From Kitasatospora azatica KCTC 9699 (GTDB lineage: Bacteria > Actinomycetota > Actinomycetes > Streptomycetales > Streptomycetaceae), in contig NZ_JQMO01000003.1 in the NCBI RefSeq assembly GCF_000744785.1, positions 1,364,001 to 1,428,000 on the forward strand: a stretch of DNA of 64,000 nt. Direction: 5' to 3'. This document shows, piece after piece, positions 17,811-26,426 of the stretch; position 1 is the stretch's first letter; every line of letters begins with the position of its first letter. The notes under the pieces were generated by a model that saw only the letters and a list, made by a program, of their open reading frames with translations, did not search any database and was not told the origin of the DNA. The position numbers were made by a program, and so were the translations under genes.

Positions 17811-18986
17811 ATGTCAGATCTGGAGGGGTACCAGCTGCTGCGGGAGCTGGAGAGCGGCGCCACCGGCACCGTCTGGGAGGCGGTGGACCGCCAGCTCGGC
17901 CACCGGGTCGCCGTCCACATCGCGCCGGCCGGCGCGCCGGCCGAGCTGGTCGAGCGCTTCCAGCAGGAGGCCGCGGCCGTCGGCAAGCTCGCCCACCCGC
18001 ACCTGGTCGCGGTCCAGCACGTGACCGGGCGGGCCCTGGTGACCGAGCTGCTCAGCGGCCGCACCCTGGACACCGCCGGCCGCGCCGACATCGGCCACCT
18101 GCTGGTCTGGGCCCAGCAGGCCTTCCTCGGGCTGCAGGCCGCGCACGCCCTCGGCGTGGTGCACTGGGCGCTCAAGCCCGGCCGGCTGCTGGTCACCGAG
18201 CAGGGCGGCCTCAAGCTGCTCGGCTTCGGCACCGCCTACCTGGCCCCCGCCACCGAGACCGGCAACGGCCCGTACCTGGCGCCCGAGCAGTGGCGCCAGG
18301 TCCCGGCCGACGGCCGCGCCGACCTCTACGCGCTGGGCTGCGTCATCTTCGAACTGATCACCGGACACCCGCCGTACACCGGCGCCACCGCCGAGGAGTT
18401 GATGCACCGTCACCTCAGTGACCCGGTGCCCTCGCCGGCCGCCCACCGCCCGGGCCTGCCGCCCGCACTGGACCAGCTGGTCCAGGCCCTGCTGGCCAAG
18501 GACCCGGCGGCCCGCCCCGCCGACGCGGCCACCGTGCGCGTCCAGTTGGGGACGATCGCGGCCGGCTACCACGGCGAGAGCGACCACAGCGCGCAGGGCC
18601 AACTGCGCGCCCAGGTGGACCAGGCCTGGGCCTACGGCGAGGCCGGCCACCCGATGGAGGCCGTCCGGCTGCTGACCGCGCTCACCACCCAGGCCGCCCG
18701 CACCCTCGGACCGACCGCGCCGCCCACCCTGCAAATCGCCTACGACCTTGCCATCTGGCGCGGGATGGCTGACGATATCGCTGGCGCGGCAGGTCTGTTG
18801 GCCGATCTCGTGCCACTGATGACCGCCACCCTGGGGCCGGGGGACGAGGACGTGGCGAAGGCGACCCGGGACCTCTGGTCCTACCGAACCGACCTGGAGC
18901 GCAAGCGCAACCGGCAGGGCACCATCGCCCGCCCGGGCGAACTCGCCATGCTGCTCGGCCTCCCCGCCTACCACCTGCCCGCCTGA
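17811..18986 (+). CDS. Protein kinase-like protein, probable pseudokinase
   Basis: A 391-residue protein with an N-terminal protein kinase fold (about residues 5-250) and a C-terminal helical, TPR-like region (about 265-375). All three catalytic signature residues are changed: the ATP-anchoring Lys of VAVK is His36 (VAVHI), the HRD Asp is Ala120 (HWALK), and the DFG Asp is Gly138 (GFG). The glycine loop is also weak (LESGATGTVWEA). The APE-like segment APEQW and the helix after it remain, so the fold is kept. The next gene encodes an intact kinase with the same two-part layout. This protein probably acts as a scaffold or allosteric partner rather than an enzyme. The promoter looks leaderless. 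Confidence 0.85.
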   Translation: MSDLEGYQLLRELESGATGTVWEAVDRQLGHRVAVHIAPAGAPAELVERFQQEAAAVGKLAHPHLVAVQHVTGRALVTELLSGRTLDTAGRADIGHLLVWAQQAFLGLQAAHALGVVHWALKPGRLLVTEQGGLKLLGFGTAYLAPATETGNGPYLAPEQWRQVPADGRADLYALGCVIFELITGHPPYTGATAEELMHRHLSDPVPSPAAHRPGLPPALDQLVQALLAKDPAARPADAATVRVQLGTIAAGYHGESDHSAQGQLRAQVDQAWAYGEAGHPMEAVRLLTALTTQAARTLGPTAPPTLQIAYDLAIWRGMADDIAGAAGLLADLVPLMTATLGPGDEDVAKATRDLWSYRTDLERKRNRQGTIARPGELAMLLGLPAYHLPA

Positions 18987-19008
18987 ACCACCCTGTGCTG
19001 GGGGAGAC

Positions 19009-20202
19009 ATGAAAGCCGGCGACCTGCTGGAGGAGCGCTATCGACTGGTCGGCGAGCTGGGCCGCGGCGGCTTCGGCGTGGTCTGGGAGGCCTACGACGA
19101 GCGGATCGGGCGGCAGGTAGCGGTCAAGACCCTGCGTCACCAGGGCGCCGGATCCGACGCCACCGACCTGGCCCGGCTGCGCCGCGAGGTGGAGGTGCTG
19201 GCCCGGCTGGTGCACCCGAACATCGTGCTGGTCTTCGACGTCGGCGAGTTCGACGCGGACGGCGAGCGGTTCAGCTACATCGTGATGGAGCTGCTCAACG
19301 GCCTGACCCTGAAGCAGGCCCTGCTGGCCGGCCGACCGCAGCTGCTGCAGGCCCTGGACTGGGCCGGCCAGCTCTGCGCCGCGCTGGCCGCCGCCCACGC
19401 GCACGACGTGATCCACCGCGACATCAAGCCGGAGAACATCATGTTCGCCGCGCCGGACCGCAAGCTGCTCAAGGTGCTGGACTTCGGGATCGCGCAGATC
19501 GGCGACAACCGGGACGCGCTGACCACCGTGGGCTCGGTGATCGGCTCCACGCCCTACCTGGCCCCCGAGCGCTGGCGCGGCGAGCCGGGGACGGTCCGCT
19601 CCGACCTCTACGCGGTCGGCTGCGTGCTGTACGAGATGCTCACCGGCGCCCGGCCGTTCACCGCCACCAGCACCTACAACCTGATGGTCCAGCACGTGGA
19701 CGAGGAGCCGCCGCACCCGGGGGCGCTGCCCGCCGAGCTGGCCGATCTGCTGCTCGCGCTGCTGGCCAAGGACCCGGCCGACCGGCCGGCCGACGCCGCC
19801 GAGGTGGGCCGGCTGCTGCAGCAGGTGAGCGGGGCGGTGCGGGACCTGCGCCGCCAGGCCGACGCCGCCTTCCAGGCCGCCACCGAGGGCCGGCCCGCCG
19901 AGGCGGTCGAGCAACTGCGGCCGCTGATAGAGAAGTTCGCGCTCGCCTTCGGCCCGGACGACGGCCGCACGCTGCGCACCTGCCACGACCTGGCGGTGGC
20001 GCTGGCCCGGCTGGACCAGCAGGTGGAGGCGTACTGCCTGCTCAGCGAGCTGCTCCCGGTGGCCGTCGGCGCGCTCGGTGAGGACCACCCCGACGTGGAG
20101 GCGATCGAACGCCGACTGGCCCGCACGCCGGTGCCCGAGCGCCCCTGTCCGCCGGGACTGCTCGACGCCCTGCTCGGCACTGTCAACCGTACGGGCAGCT
20201 GA
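19009..20202 (+). CDS. Serine/threonine protein kinase with C-terminal TPR-like region
   Basis: A 397-residue Hanks-type kinase. The glycine loop is LGRGGFGVVWEA, the lysine is Lys40 (VAVK), the catalytic loop is HRDIKPEN with Asp138, the DFG Asp is Asp158, and the APERW segment follows. No transmembrane helix or PASTA domain is present, so it is cytoplasmic. The C-terminal ~110 residues are helical and TPR-like (CHDLAVALARLDQQ), matching the tail of the upstream pseudokinase. GGGGGAG precedes ATG 19009, only 22 bases after the pseudokinase stop, so the pair is probably co-expressed and may function together. Confidence 0.92.
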   Translation: MKAGDLLEERYRLVGELGRGGFGVVWEAYDERIGRQVAVKTLRHQGAGSDATDLARLRREVEVLARLVHPNIVLVFDVGEFDADGERFSYIVMELLNGLTLKQALLAGRPQLLQALDWAGQLCAALAAAHAHDVIHRDIKPENIMFAAPDRKLLKVLDFGIAQIGDNRDALTTVGSVIGSTPYLAPERWRGEPGTVRSDLYAVGCVLYEMLTGARPFTATSTYNLMVQHVDEEPPHPGALPAELADLLLALLAKDPADRPADAAEVGRLLQQVSGAVRDLRRQADAAFQAATEGRPAEAVEQLRPLIEKFALAFGPDDGRTLRTCHDLAVALARLDQQVEAYCLLSELLPVAVGALGEDHPDVEAIERRLARTPVPERPCPPGLLDALLGTVNRTGS

Positions 20203-20261
20203 TTCGACCCCCCCTCGCGATTGGATGAATTGATAGGAACTCGCCGAGATCGACCCCCTGG

Positions 20262-20288
20262 TTGCCAGGCGCCGCTGGTTGATATACC
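20262..20288 (+). promoter_or_regulatory. Candidate promoter for the FAH-family gene
   Basis: TTGCCA (20262-20267) and TATACC (20283-20288) are 15 bases apart in an unusually AT-rich gap. The spacing is short and the call is tentative. Confidence 0.3.
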
Positions 20289-20334
20289 TCGATTTTCCAG
20301 ATTTTCCCCCAGCGTGCGATGAGGTGATGGGCAG

Positions 20335-21186
20335 ATGAAGCTCCTCCGTGTTGGCCCCCCGGGTGCCGAGCGCCCGGCTGTGCTCGGCCCGGACGGCACC
20401 GCTTACGACCTCTCGGGGCGGACCCGGGAGATCGACGGCGATTTCCTGTCCCGGCTGGACCCGGCCGAGCTGGCCGAGGCGGTGGCCCGCGGTGAGCTGC
20501 CGGTGCTGGACATCGCCGGGCAGCGCCTGGGCGCACCGGTGGCCCGGCCCGGCAAGGTGGTCTGCGTCGGCCTCAACTACCGCGACCACGCCGAGGAGGC
20601 CGGCGCGGCGATCCCGGTCGAGCCGGTGCTCTTCCTCAAGGCCAGCAACACCGTGGTCGGCCCCGAGGACGAGGTGCTGATCCCGCGCGGCAGCACCAAG
20701 ACCGACTACGAGATCGAGCTCGGCGTGGTGATCGGGCGCACCGCCCGCTACCTGGAGAGCGAGCAGCAGGCCGCGGCCTGCGTCGCCGGCTACACCATCT
20801 CCAACGACGTCACCGAGCGGGCCTTCCAGCTGGAGCGCGGCGGCCAGTGGGACAAGGGCAAGTGCTGCGAGACCTTCAACCCGCTGGGCCCGTACCTGGT
20901 CACCCCGGACGAGCTGGCCGACCCGCAGGCGCTGGAGCTGAAGCTCTGGGTCAACGGGGAGCTGCGGCAGGACGGCAGCACCGCGCAGATGATCTTCCCG
21001 GTGCTCTCGGTGCTGCGCTACATCAGCCAGTTCATGGTGCTGGAGCCCGGCGACGTGGTCACCACCGGCACCCCCGCCGGGGTCACCATGGGCCGTCCCG
21101 GCACGCCCTTCCTGCAGCCGGGCGACGTGATGGAGCTGGAGGTCAGCGGGCTCGGGCGGCAGCGCCAGGTGCTCGGGAAGGCCTGA
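20335..21186 (+). CDS. Fumarylacetoacetate hydrolase (FAH) family protein
   Basis: A 283-residue protein. The N-terminal cap (1-70) is followed by the FAH core beginning KVVCVGLNYRDHAEEAG. Metal-binding acidic residues lie in TDYEIELGVVIG, and the conserved GYTISNDVTERAFQ, TTGTPAGVTMG and PGDVMELEVSGLG segments are present. The family cleaves C-C bonds in dicarbonyl acids, or acts as decarboxylase or isomerase in aromatic and sugar-acid catabolism; the exact substrate cannot be chosen. There is no pathway partner alongside. Confidence 0.88.
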   Translation: MKLLRVGPPGAERPAVLGPDGTAYDLSGRTREIDGDFLSRLDPAELAEAVARGELPVLDIAGQRLGAPVARPGKVVCVGLNYRDHAEEAGAAIPVEPVLFLKASNTVVGPEDEVLIPRGSTKTDYEIELGVVIGRTARYLESEQQAAACVAGYTISNDVTERAFQLERGGQWDKGKCCETFNPLGPYLVTPDELADPQALELKLWVNGELRQDGSTAQMIFPVLSVLRYISQFMVLEPGDVVTTGTPAGVTMGRPGTPFLQPGDVMELEVSGLGRQRQVLGKA

Positions 21187-21198
21187 CCGGAGCGCTCG

Positions 21199-21942
21199 CT
21201 ACCGGCCGGTCCTGAGGGTGCCGAGGCGGGCCAGCAGCCGGGCGGCCCGCCCGTCGGGCGCCTCCAGGGCCAGCAGCGCGGCCAGCACTTCGGCGGTCTG
21301 CGGGTCGTGCGCGGCGGTGGCCGCGGTCATCGCCAGGAACTCGTCCACCAGCCAGTCGCGCAGCTCGGTGGGCGGGATCTGGCGGCCCTCGTCCAGCCAG
21401 GTCAGCGAGGAGGCCTCGACCACCGAGATCCAGCAACGGACCAGCAGGGTCAGCCGGGGTCCGGCCTCCCGCACACCCAGGTAGCGCAGCGTGCGGCGCA
21501 GCGCCGTGCGCCGCACCTCGTCCACGATCGCGCTGGTGCGCGCCGTCTCCACCACCGAGCCGCCGCGCAGCAGGGCGCCGTAGCCGGCGTCGTGCTCGGC
21601 GACGAAGGAGAAGTAGCCGTCCAGCACGGCGCCCAGCTGCTCGCTCGGGGTGCCGCGCTTGGGCACGCTGAACCGCGCGGTCAGCTCGGTGGCGGCGCTG
21701 CGCAGCGCGGCCTCGTAGAGCTGCTGCTTGCCGCCGGCGAAGTAGCGGTACACCAGCGGGCGGGAGGCGCCGGAGGCCTCGGCCACGTCGTCCAGGCTGA
21801 CCTCGTCCGGTGGTCGGGTGCTGAACAGCGCCAGCGCCACGGCGATCAGCTGCTCGCGGCGCTGCTGCACCGGGAGCCGACGGTAGCCGGACCGCTTCTT
21901 GGTGGCGGGGGTGCTGCCCGAGGCCGGCTCCGTGTCGTTCAT
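21199..21942 (-). CDS. TetR-family transcriptional regulator
   Basis: A 247-residue protein from ATG 21942 (MNDTEPASG). The N-terminal helix-turn-helix (about residues 28-75) reads QLIAVALALF, then VSLDDVAEASGASRPLVYRYF, the classical TetR DNA-binding segment, followed by the helical ligand domain. An in-frame start at 22017 would add 25 residues but overlaps the divergent gene. The target is probably itself or the divergent rhomboid-like membrane gene 73 bases away. Confidence 0.9.
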   Translation of the reverse strand: MNDTEPASGSTPATKKRSGYRRLPVQQRREQLIAVALALFSTRPPDEVSLDDVAEASGASRPLVYRYFAGGKQQLYEAALRSAATELTARFSVPKRGTPSEQLGAVLDGYFSFVAEHDAGYGALLRGGSVVETARTSAIVDEVRRTALRRTLRYLGVREAGPRLTLLVRCWISVVEASSLTWLDEGRQIPPTELRDWLVDEFLAMTAATAAHDPQTAEVLAALLALEAPDGRAARLLARLGTLRTGR

Positions 21943-22015
21943 GGCGGTCAGCGTAGTGTGCGCTGCTGGCGCGTCCCAGCCGGATAAATCGTCATTAAAG
22001 CCGCATGATACGAGC

Positions 22016-22699
22016 ATGCAGCGGACGGTTCGGGGGGAGCGCGGCAGCGCGCGGGTGGTGCACGCGATCTCGCGGTACGTCAGGGCGGCGCCCGGTACCT
22101 ACATCTGGCTGGCGCTGCTGGCGGTGACCAGCTTCATCGTGGCCCGGATCAACCCCGAGAACCTGGAGTGGTTCCTGCAGGGCCGCAGCACCAACCTGGA
22201 CCAGCTGAAGCACCATCCGGTGCACGCGCTGGTCGCCAGTGCGATCTGGACCGAGTCCGCCTCCTTCCCCTTCTACTTCGTCCTCTTCAACATCTTCCAC
22301 GTGCCGGCCGAGCGCTGGCTGGGCACCTGGCGCTGGCTGACCGTGGCGGCCACCGCGCACGTGCTGGCCACCCTGATCAGCGAAGGCGTGGTCGCGGTGG
22401 GCATCCACCACGCCCGGCTGCCGGCCAGCCTCGCCGACACCGTGGACGTCGGGGTCTCCTACGCGCTGGCCGGGGTGGAAGGCGTGCTGACCTACCGCCT
22501 CGCCAGGCGCTGGCGGCCGCTCTACGGCGGCGGGCTGCTGCTCTTCTACCTGGTCCCGCTGATCACCTCGCACACCTTCACCGACCTCGGCCATTTCTGC
22601 TCGATCCTGATCGGCTTCTGCTTCTATCCGATCACTCGCGGCAGGCCGGTCTGGGACCCGCTGGTCGCCTGGCGCAACTGGCGGGCGCACGGACGGTAG
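22016..22699 (+). CDS. Rhomboid-like integral membrane protein (non-protease)
   Basis: A 227-residue protein starting at ATG 22016 with about six hydrophobic helices. It resembles the actinobacterial rhomboid-like family: conserved N-terminal APGTYIWLALLAVTSF, a periplasmic loop with HPVHALVASAIW and a C-terminal HTFTDLGHFCSILIGF. The rhomboid catalytic GxSG serine motif is absent, so I do not call it a protease. It is divergent from the TetR gene, which may control it. Function unknown. Confidence 0.75.
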   Translation: MQRTVRGERGSARVVHAISRYVRAAPGTYIWLALLAVTSFIVARINPENLEWFLQGRSTNLDQLKHHPVHALVASAIWTESASFPFYFVLFNIFHVPAERWLGTWRWLTVAATAHVLATLISEGVVAVGIHHARLPASLADTVDVGVSYALAGVEGVLTYRLARRWRPLYGGGLLLFYLVPLITSHTFTDLGHFCSILIGFCFYPITRGRPVWDPLVAWRNWRAHGR

Positions 22700-22783
22700 T
22701 TGGAGGGCGCACGGAGCGGTAAACAGCACCCTCGGTTCCGGAAAGGGGCTTGCAAAGCGACCGAGCTGCGAAAGGATGTCCGA

Positions 22784-24529
22784 ATGGCTTCCGTATCCCA
22801 CCGCTCCGCCTCCGACGCCGTGACCCCGCGTCAGATCGCGGACGCGTACGTCCAGGCTCTCGCCGAGCTCGACCCGCTGACCGCGGTCTACCTCGGCCTC
22901 AACCCGGAGGACGACCGCCTCCCCGACCTCACCCCGGCCGGCACCGCTGCCGTCGCCGACCTGGCCCGCCGCACCCTGGCCGAGCTGGAGGAGGCCGAGG
23001 CGGCCGGCGCGCTGACCGCCGCCGCCGACCCGCAGGCCGAGCAGCGCTGCGCCCGACTGCTGCGCGAGCGGGTCACGGCCGAGCTGGCCGTGCACGAGGC
23101 CGACGAGGACCTGCGCTCGCTGCGCAACCTCGGCTCGCCGCTGCACAACCTCCGTGAGGTCTTCACCCTGCTGCCGACCGAGACCGCGGAGGACTGGGCG
23201 CGGCTCGGCCGCCGGCTGGCCCGGGTCCCGCTCGCCGTCCAGCAGTACCGCCAGACCCTGGAAGCCGGCGTCGCCAAGGGCCTGCTGGCCGGACCGCGGC
23301 AGGTCAGCACGGTGATCGAGCAGATCGCCGAGTGGCTGGCGCCGGACGAGGCGATCGCCGAGCCGGCCCGCGCCGCCGGCTGGTTCGGCGTGCTGGTCGA
23401 CCCGGCCACCGAGCCGTCGCGCACCGAGCTGGCCGCCCACGCGCAGGCCGCCGCCGACGAGATCGCCGCCTTCAGCGACTGGCTGGGCGAGGTCTACGCG
23501 CCCGCCGCCGCCGGCACCCCCGACGCCGTGGGCCGGGAGCGCTACACCCGCTGGGTGCGCTACTGGACCGGTGCCGAGCTGGACCTGGACGAGGCCTACC
23601 AGTGGGCCTGGACCGAGTTCCACGACCTGGACGCGCAGATGCGCACCGAGGCCCAGAAGGTGCTCCCCGGCAGCACGCCGATGCAGGCGATGAACTGGCT
23701 GGAGAGCGACGGCCCGGCGATCACCGGCGCCGAGCCGGCCCGCGAGTACCTGCAGGGCCTGATGGACCAGGCGATCAACGACCTGCAGGGCGTCCACTTC
23801 GACCTGGCCGAGCCGGTCACCCGGGTGGAGTCGAGGATCGCCCCGGCCGGCAGCGCCGCCGCCCCGTACTACACCGCCCCGTCGCTGGACTTCACCCGCC
23901 CCGGCCGCACCTGGCTGCCGCTGCTGGGCCGCGACAGCTTCCCGGTCTGGGACCTGGTCAGCACCTGGTACCACGAGGGCGTGCCCGGCCACCACCTGCA
24001 GCTCGCGCAGTGGAACTACGTGGCCCAGAGCCTGTCCACCTACCAGGTCAGCCTCGGCGCGGTGAGCGCCAACCTGGAGGGCTGGGCGCTGTACGCCGAG
24101 CGGCTGATGGACGAGCTCGGCTACCTCACCGACCCCGGCCACCGCCTCGGCTACCTCAACGCCCAGATGATGCGGGCGCTGCGGGTGATCGTGGACATCG
24201 GCATGCACGTCGGCCTGGAGTTCCCGGCCGACTCCCCGTTCCACCCGGGCGAGGCGATGACGCCGGAGCTGGCCCGCGCGTTCTTCGGCGAGTACTGCGG
24301 CCTGTCGCCGGCCTTCCTGGACAGCGAGCTGGTCCGCTACCTGGGCATGCCCGGCCAGGCGATCGGCTACAAGCTGGGCGAGCGGGCCTGGCTGCGCGGT
24401 CGGGCGGCGGCCCGGGCGGCGCACGAGGCGCGCGGCGAGGAGTTCGACCTCAAGGCCTGGCACATGGCGGCGCTCTCGCAGGGCTCGCTGGGTCTGGACG
24501 ACCTGGTCGCGGAGCTGTCCGCGCTCTGA
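22784..24529 (+). CDS. DUF885 family protein, probable metallopeptidase
   Basis: A 581-residue protein from ATG 22784, preceded by AAAGGA. It carries the DUF885 signature HEGVPGHH (in WYHEGVPGHHLQLAQW, about residues 390-405), a zinc-binding HExxxHH-like motif, followed by EGWALYAERLMDELGY and a C-terminal GQAIGYKLGERAWLRGR. There is no signal peptide, so it is likely cytoplasmic. Members are thought to be peptidases related to M32 carboxypeptidases, but substrates are mostly unknown. Confidence 0.88.
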   Translation: MASVSHRSASDAVTPRQIADAYVQALAELDPLTAVYLGLNPEDDRLPDLTPAGTAAVADLARRTLAELEEAEAAGALTAAADPQAEQRCARLLRERVTAELAVHEADEDLRSLRNLGSPLHNLREVFTLLPTETAEDWARLGRRLARVPLAVQQYRQTLEAGVAKGLLAGPRQVSTVIEQIAEWLAPDEAIAEPARAAGWFGVLVDPATEPSRTELAAHAQAAADEIAAFSDWLGEVYAPAAAGTPDAVGRERYTRWVRYWTGAELDLDEAYQWAWTEFHDLDAQMRTEAQKVLPGSTPMQAMNWLESDGPAITGAEPAREYLQGLMDQAINDLQGVHFDLAEPVTRVESRIAPAGSAAAPYYTAPSLDFTRPGRTWLPLLGRDSFPVWDLVSTWYHEGVPGHHLQLAQWNYVAQSLSTYQVSLGAVSANLEGWALYAERLMDELGYLTDPGHRLGYLNAQMMRALRVIVDIGMHVGLEFPADSPFHPGEAMTPELARAFFGEYCGLSPAFLDSELVRYLGMPGQAIGYKLGERAWLRGRAAARAAHEARGEEFDLKAWHMAALSQGSLGLDDLVAELSAL

Positions 24530-24557
24530 CGGAGTCCTCCGTGGCCTGATGCTGGCC

Positions 24558-24580
24558 GGGCCCCGTCTGCGCCGGGGCCC
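24558..24580 (+). terminator. Hairpin terminator after the DUF885 gene
   Basis: GGGCCCCG (24558-24565) pairs with CGGGGCCC (24573-24580) across a 7-nt loop. Confidence 0.65.
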
Positions 24581-24581
24581 C

Positions 24582-24621
24582 GTCAGACCCTCAAGGCTCG
24601 GGTCAGACCCTTAAAGCTTGG
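24582..24621 (+). repeat. 20-bp direct repeat ahead of the exporter gene
   Basis: GTCAGACCCTCAAGGCTCGG (24582-24601) is followed directly by GTCAGACCCTTAAAGCTTGG (24602-24621), 17 of 20 identical. An unusually AT-rich stretch (24622-24660) comes next. The position suggests a tandem regulator-binding site for the exporter, though it could be a simple duplication. Confidence 0.55.
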
Positions 24622-24747
24622 ATAAAATAATCAAATTTGTCCTGCTTTGAACCGGTTTTGCCTTGCCTCGCTCACGACTGCGAGCTTCGCTGGAGAGAAG
24701 TGCCGTCCGCGCACGCCGACGGCACCCCCGTCCGGAAGGCTCCTCCC

Positions 24748-26256
24748 GTGTCCGCGCAGCAACACGCGATGAGCGACCCGGTGCCGGACCCCCGCCGCTG
24801 GCGGGCGCTGGCCGTGATCGCCGTCGCTCAACTGATGATCGTGCTCGACATCACGATCGTGAACATCGCCCTCCCCTCCGCCCAGCAGGACCTGGGTATC
24901 TCCACCGGCGACCGGCAGTGGGTGATCACCGCGTACACCCTGGCCTTCGGCGGTCTGCTGCTGCTCGGCGGGCGGATCGGTGACATCTACGGCCGCAAGC
25001 GCACCTTCATGATCGGCCTGCTCGGCTTCGCCGCCGCCTCCGCACTCGGCGGTTTCGCGGTCACGGGCGGCATGCTCTTCATCTCCCGCGCCCTGCAAGG
25101 AGCCTTCGGCGCGCTGCTGGCCCCGTCCGCGCTCGGGCTGCTCTCCACCACCTTCCACGAGCCCCGGGAACGCGCCACCGCCTTCGGCATCTTCGGTGCC
25201 ATCGCGGCCGGCGGCAGCGCGATCGGGTTCATCGCGGGTGGCCTGCTGACCGAGTACCTGAACTGGCGCTGGTGCCTGTTCGTCAATGTGCCGATCGCGC
25301 TCGCCGCCGCCACCGGCGCCTACGTCCTGCTGAAGCGCGACTTCATCACCAAGAACATCCGCATCCCCCTGGACCTGCCCGGCGCGCTGCTCGGCTGCGG
25401 CGGCCTGCTGGCGATCGTCTACGGCACCTCGGAGGCCGAGTCGCGCGGTTGGGGCGACTGGCTGGTGCTGGCCTGCCTGACCGGCGGCGCCGCACTGCTC
25501 GCGCTCTTCGTGCTGGTCGAGCGCAACTCCACGCACGCCCTGCTGCCACTGCACATCATCCGCGACCGAAACCGCGGCGGCGGCGCGCTGTCGGTCGGCC
25601 TGGCCGTGATCGGCCTGTTCGGACTCTTCCTCTTCCTCACCTACTACCTGCAGTCGGTCAAGGGCTTCTCGCCGGTGAAGACCGGCATCGCCTTCCTGCC
25701 GATGACCGCCGCGATCATCTTCAGCTCCACGGGTGTGGCCGCCCGCCTGATGAACCGGGTCCCGGCCCGCAACCTGCTGGTCCCCGGCCTGCTGCTGGGC
25801 GCCTCCGGGATGGCCTGGCTGACCCAGATGAAGGTGGACAGCCCCTACGTGGCCATGGTGCTGCCCGCCGAGATCCTGCTCGGCCTGGGCATGGGCCTGG
25901 TCTTCATGCCCGCGATGAGCCTGGCCACCCTCGGCGTCGCGCCGGCCGAGACCGGCGCGGCCTCGGCCACCATCAACACCGCCCAGCAGGTCGGCGGCTC
26001 GTTCGGCACCGCGCTGCTCAACACCATCGCGGCCAGCGCCACCGCGAGCTACCTGGTCGGGAAGGACATCACCAGCAAACTGGTCCGGGACACCGGAGCG
26101 GTGCACGGCTACAGCATCGCGGCGGCCGTCGCCCTCGGGGTGTTCCTGCTCGCGGCGGTGGTGGCCTTCGTGATGGTCGACCACCGACCGGGCGCGGGCG
26201 AGGAGGTCGGAGAGGGAGAGGCGTCCCCTTCTCTTGCCACGAACGTTCAGCCATGA
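24748..26256 (+). CDS. DHA2-family MFS exporter
   Basis: About 502 residues with 14 predicted helices. GTG 24748 is chosen because GGAAGG lies about 9 bases upstream; ATG 24769 is possible, and longer in-frame starts extend into AT-rich noncoding sequence. Motifs are LDITIVNIALPSAQQDL (DHA2 helix 1), the GRIGDIYGRKR motif A and FIAGGLLTE. A drug or metabolite exporter is expected. No adjacent regulator is present; the direct repeat upstream may be an operator. Confidence 0.88.
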   Translation: MSAQQHAMSDPVPDPRRWRALAVIAVAQLMIVLDITIVNIALPSAQQDLGISTGDRQWVITAYTLAFGGLLLLGGRIGDIYGRKRTFMIGLLGFAAASALGGFAVTGGMLFISRALQGAFGALLAPSALGLLSTTFHEPRERATAFGIFGAIAAGGSAIGFIAGGLLTEYLNWRWCLFVNVPIALAAATGAYVLLKRDFITKNIRIPLDLPGALLGCGGLLAIVYGTSEAESRGWGDWLVLACLTGGAALLALFVLVERNSTHALLPLHIIRDRNRGGGALSVGLAVIGLFGLFLFLTYYLQSVKGFSPVKTGIAFLPMTAAIIFSSTGVAARLMNRVPARNLLVPGLLLGASGMAWLTQMKVDSPYVAMVLPAEILLGLGMGLVFMPAMSLATLGVAPAETGAASATINTAQQVGGSFGTALLNTIAASATASYLVGKDITSKLVRDTGAVHGYSIAAAVALGVFLLAAVVAFVMVDHRPGAGEEVGEGEASPSLATNVQP

Positions 26257-26426
26257 TGGTCCCTCCCTTGCCGATCACCCGGTCGGTGGATTCTCAGACG
26301 GCTCTCAGTCGGAAATCATCCGGTTACCAGTCGTCCGGGCGATAGTCGAAGAGGACCAAGGCGCCTCACCCCGGTGCCGACCAGTCGGCCGACCGTGGCC
26401 ACCGAGCGGGCAGGAGTCACTGTCTG
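26257..26426 (+). promoter_or_regulatory. Intergenic region upstream of the secreted peptidase
   Basis: I see no gene or confident promoter here. A GGAG ribosome site lies at about 26412, 10 bases before ATG 26427. Confidence 0.3.

Noticed and set aside
22016..22699. Active rhomboid protease
   Set aside because: The GxSG nucleophile motif is missing; only the overall membrane topology and family-type segments fit.
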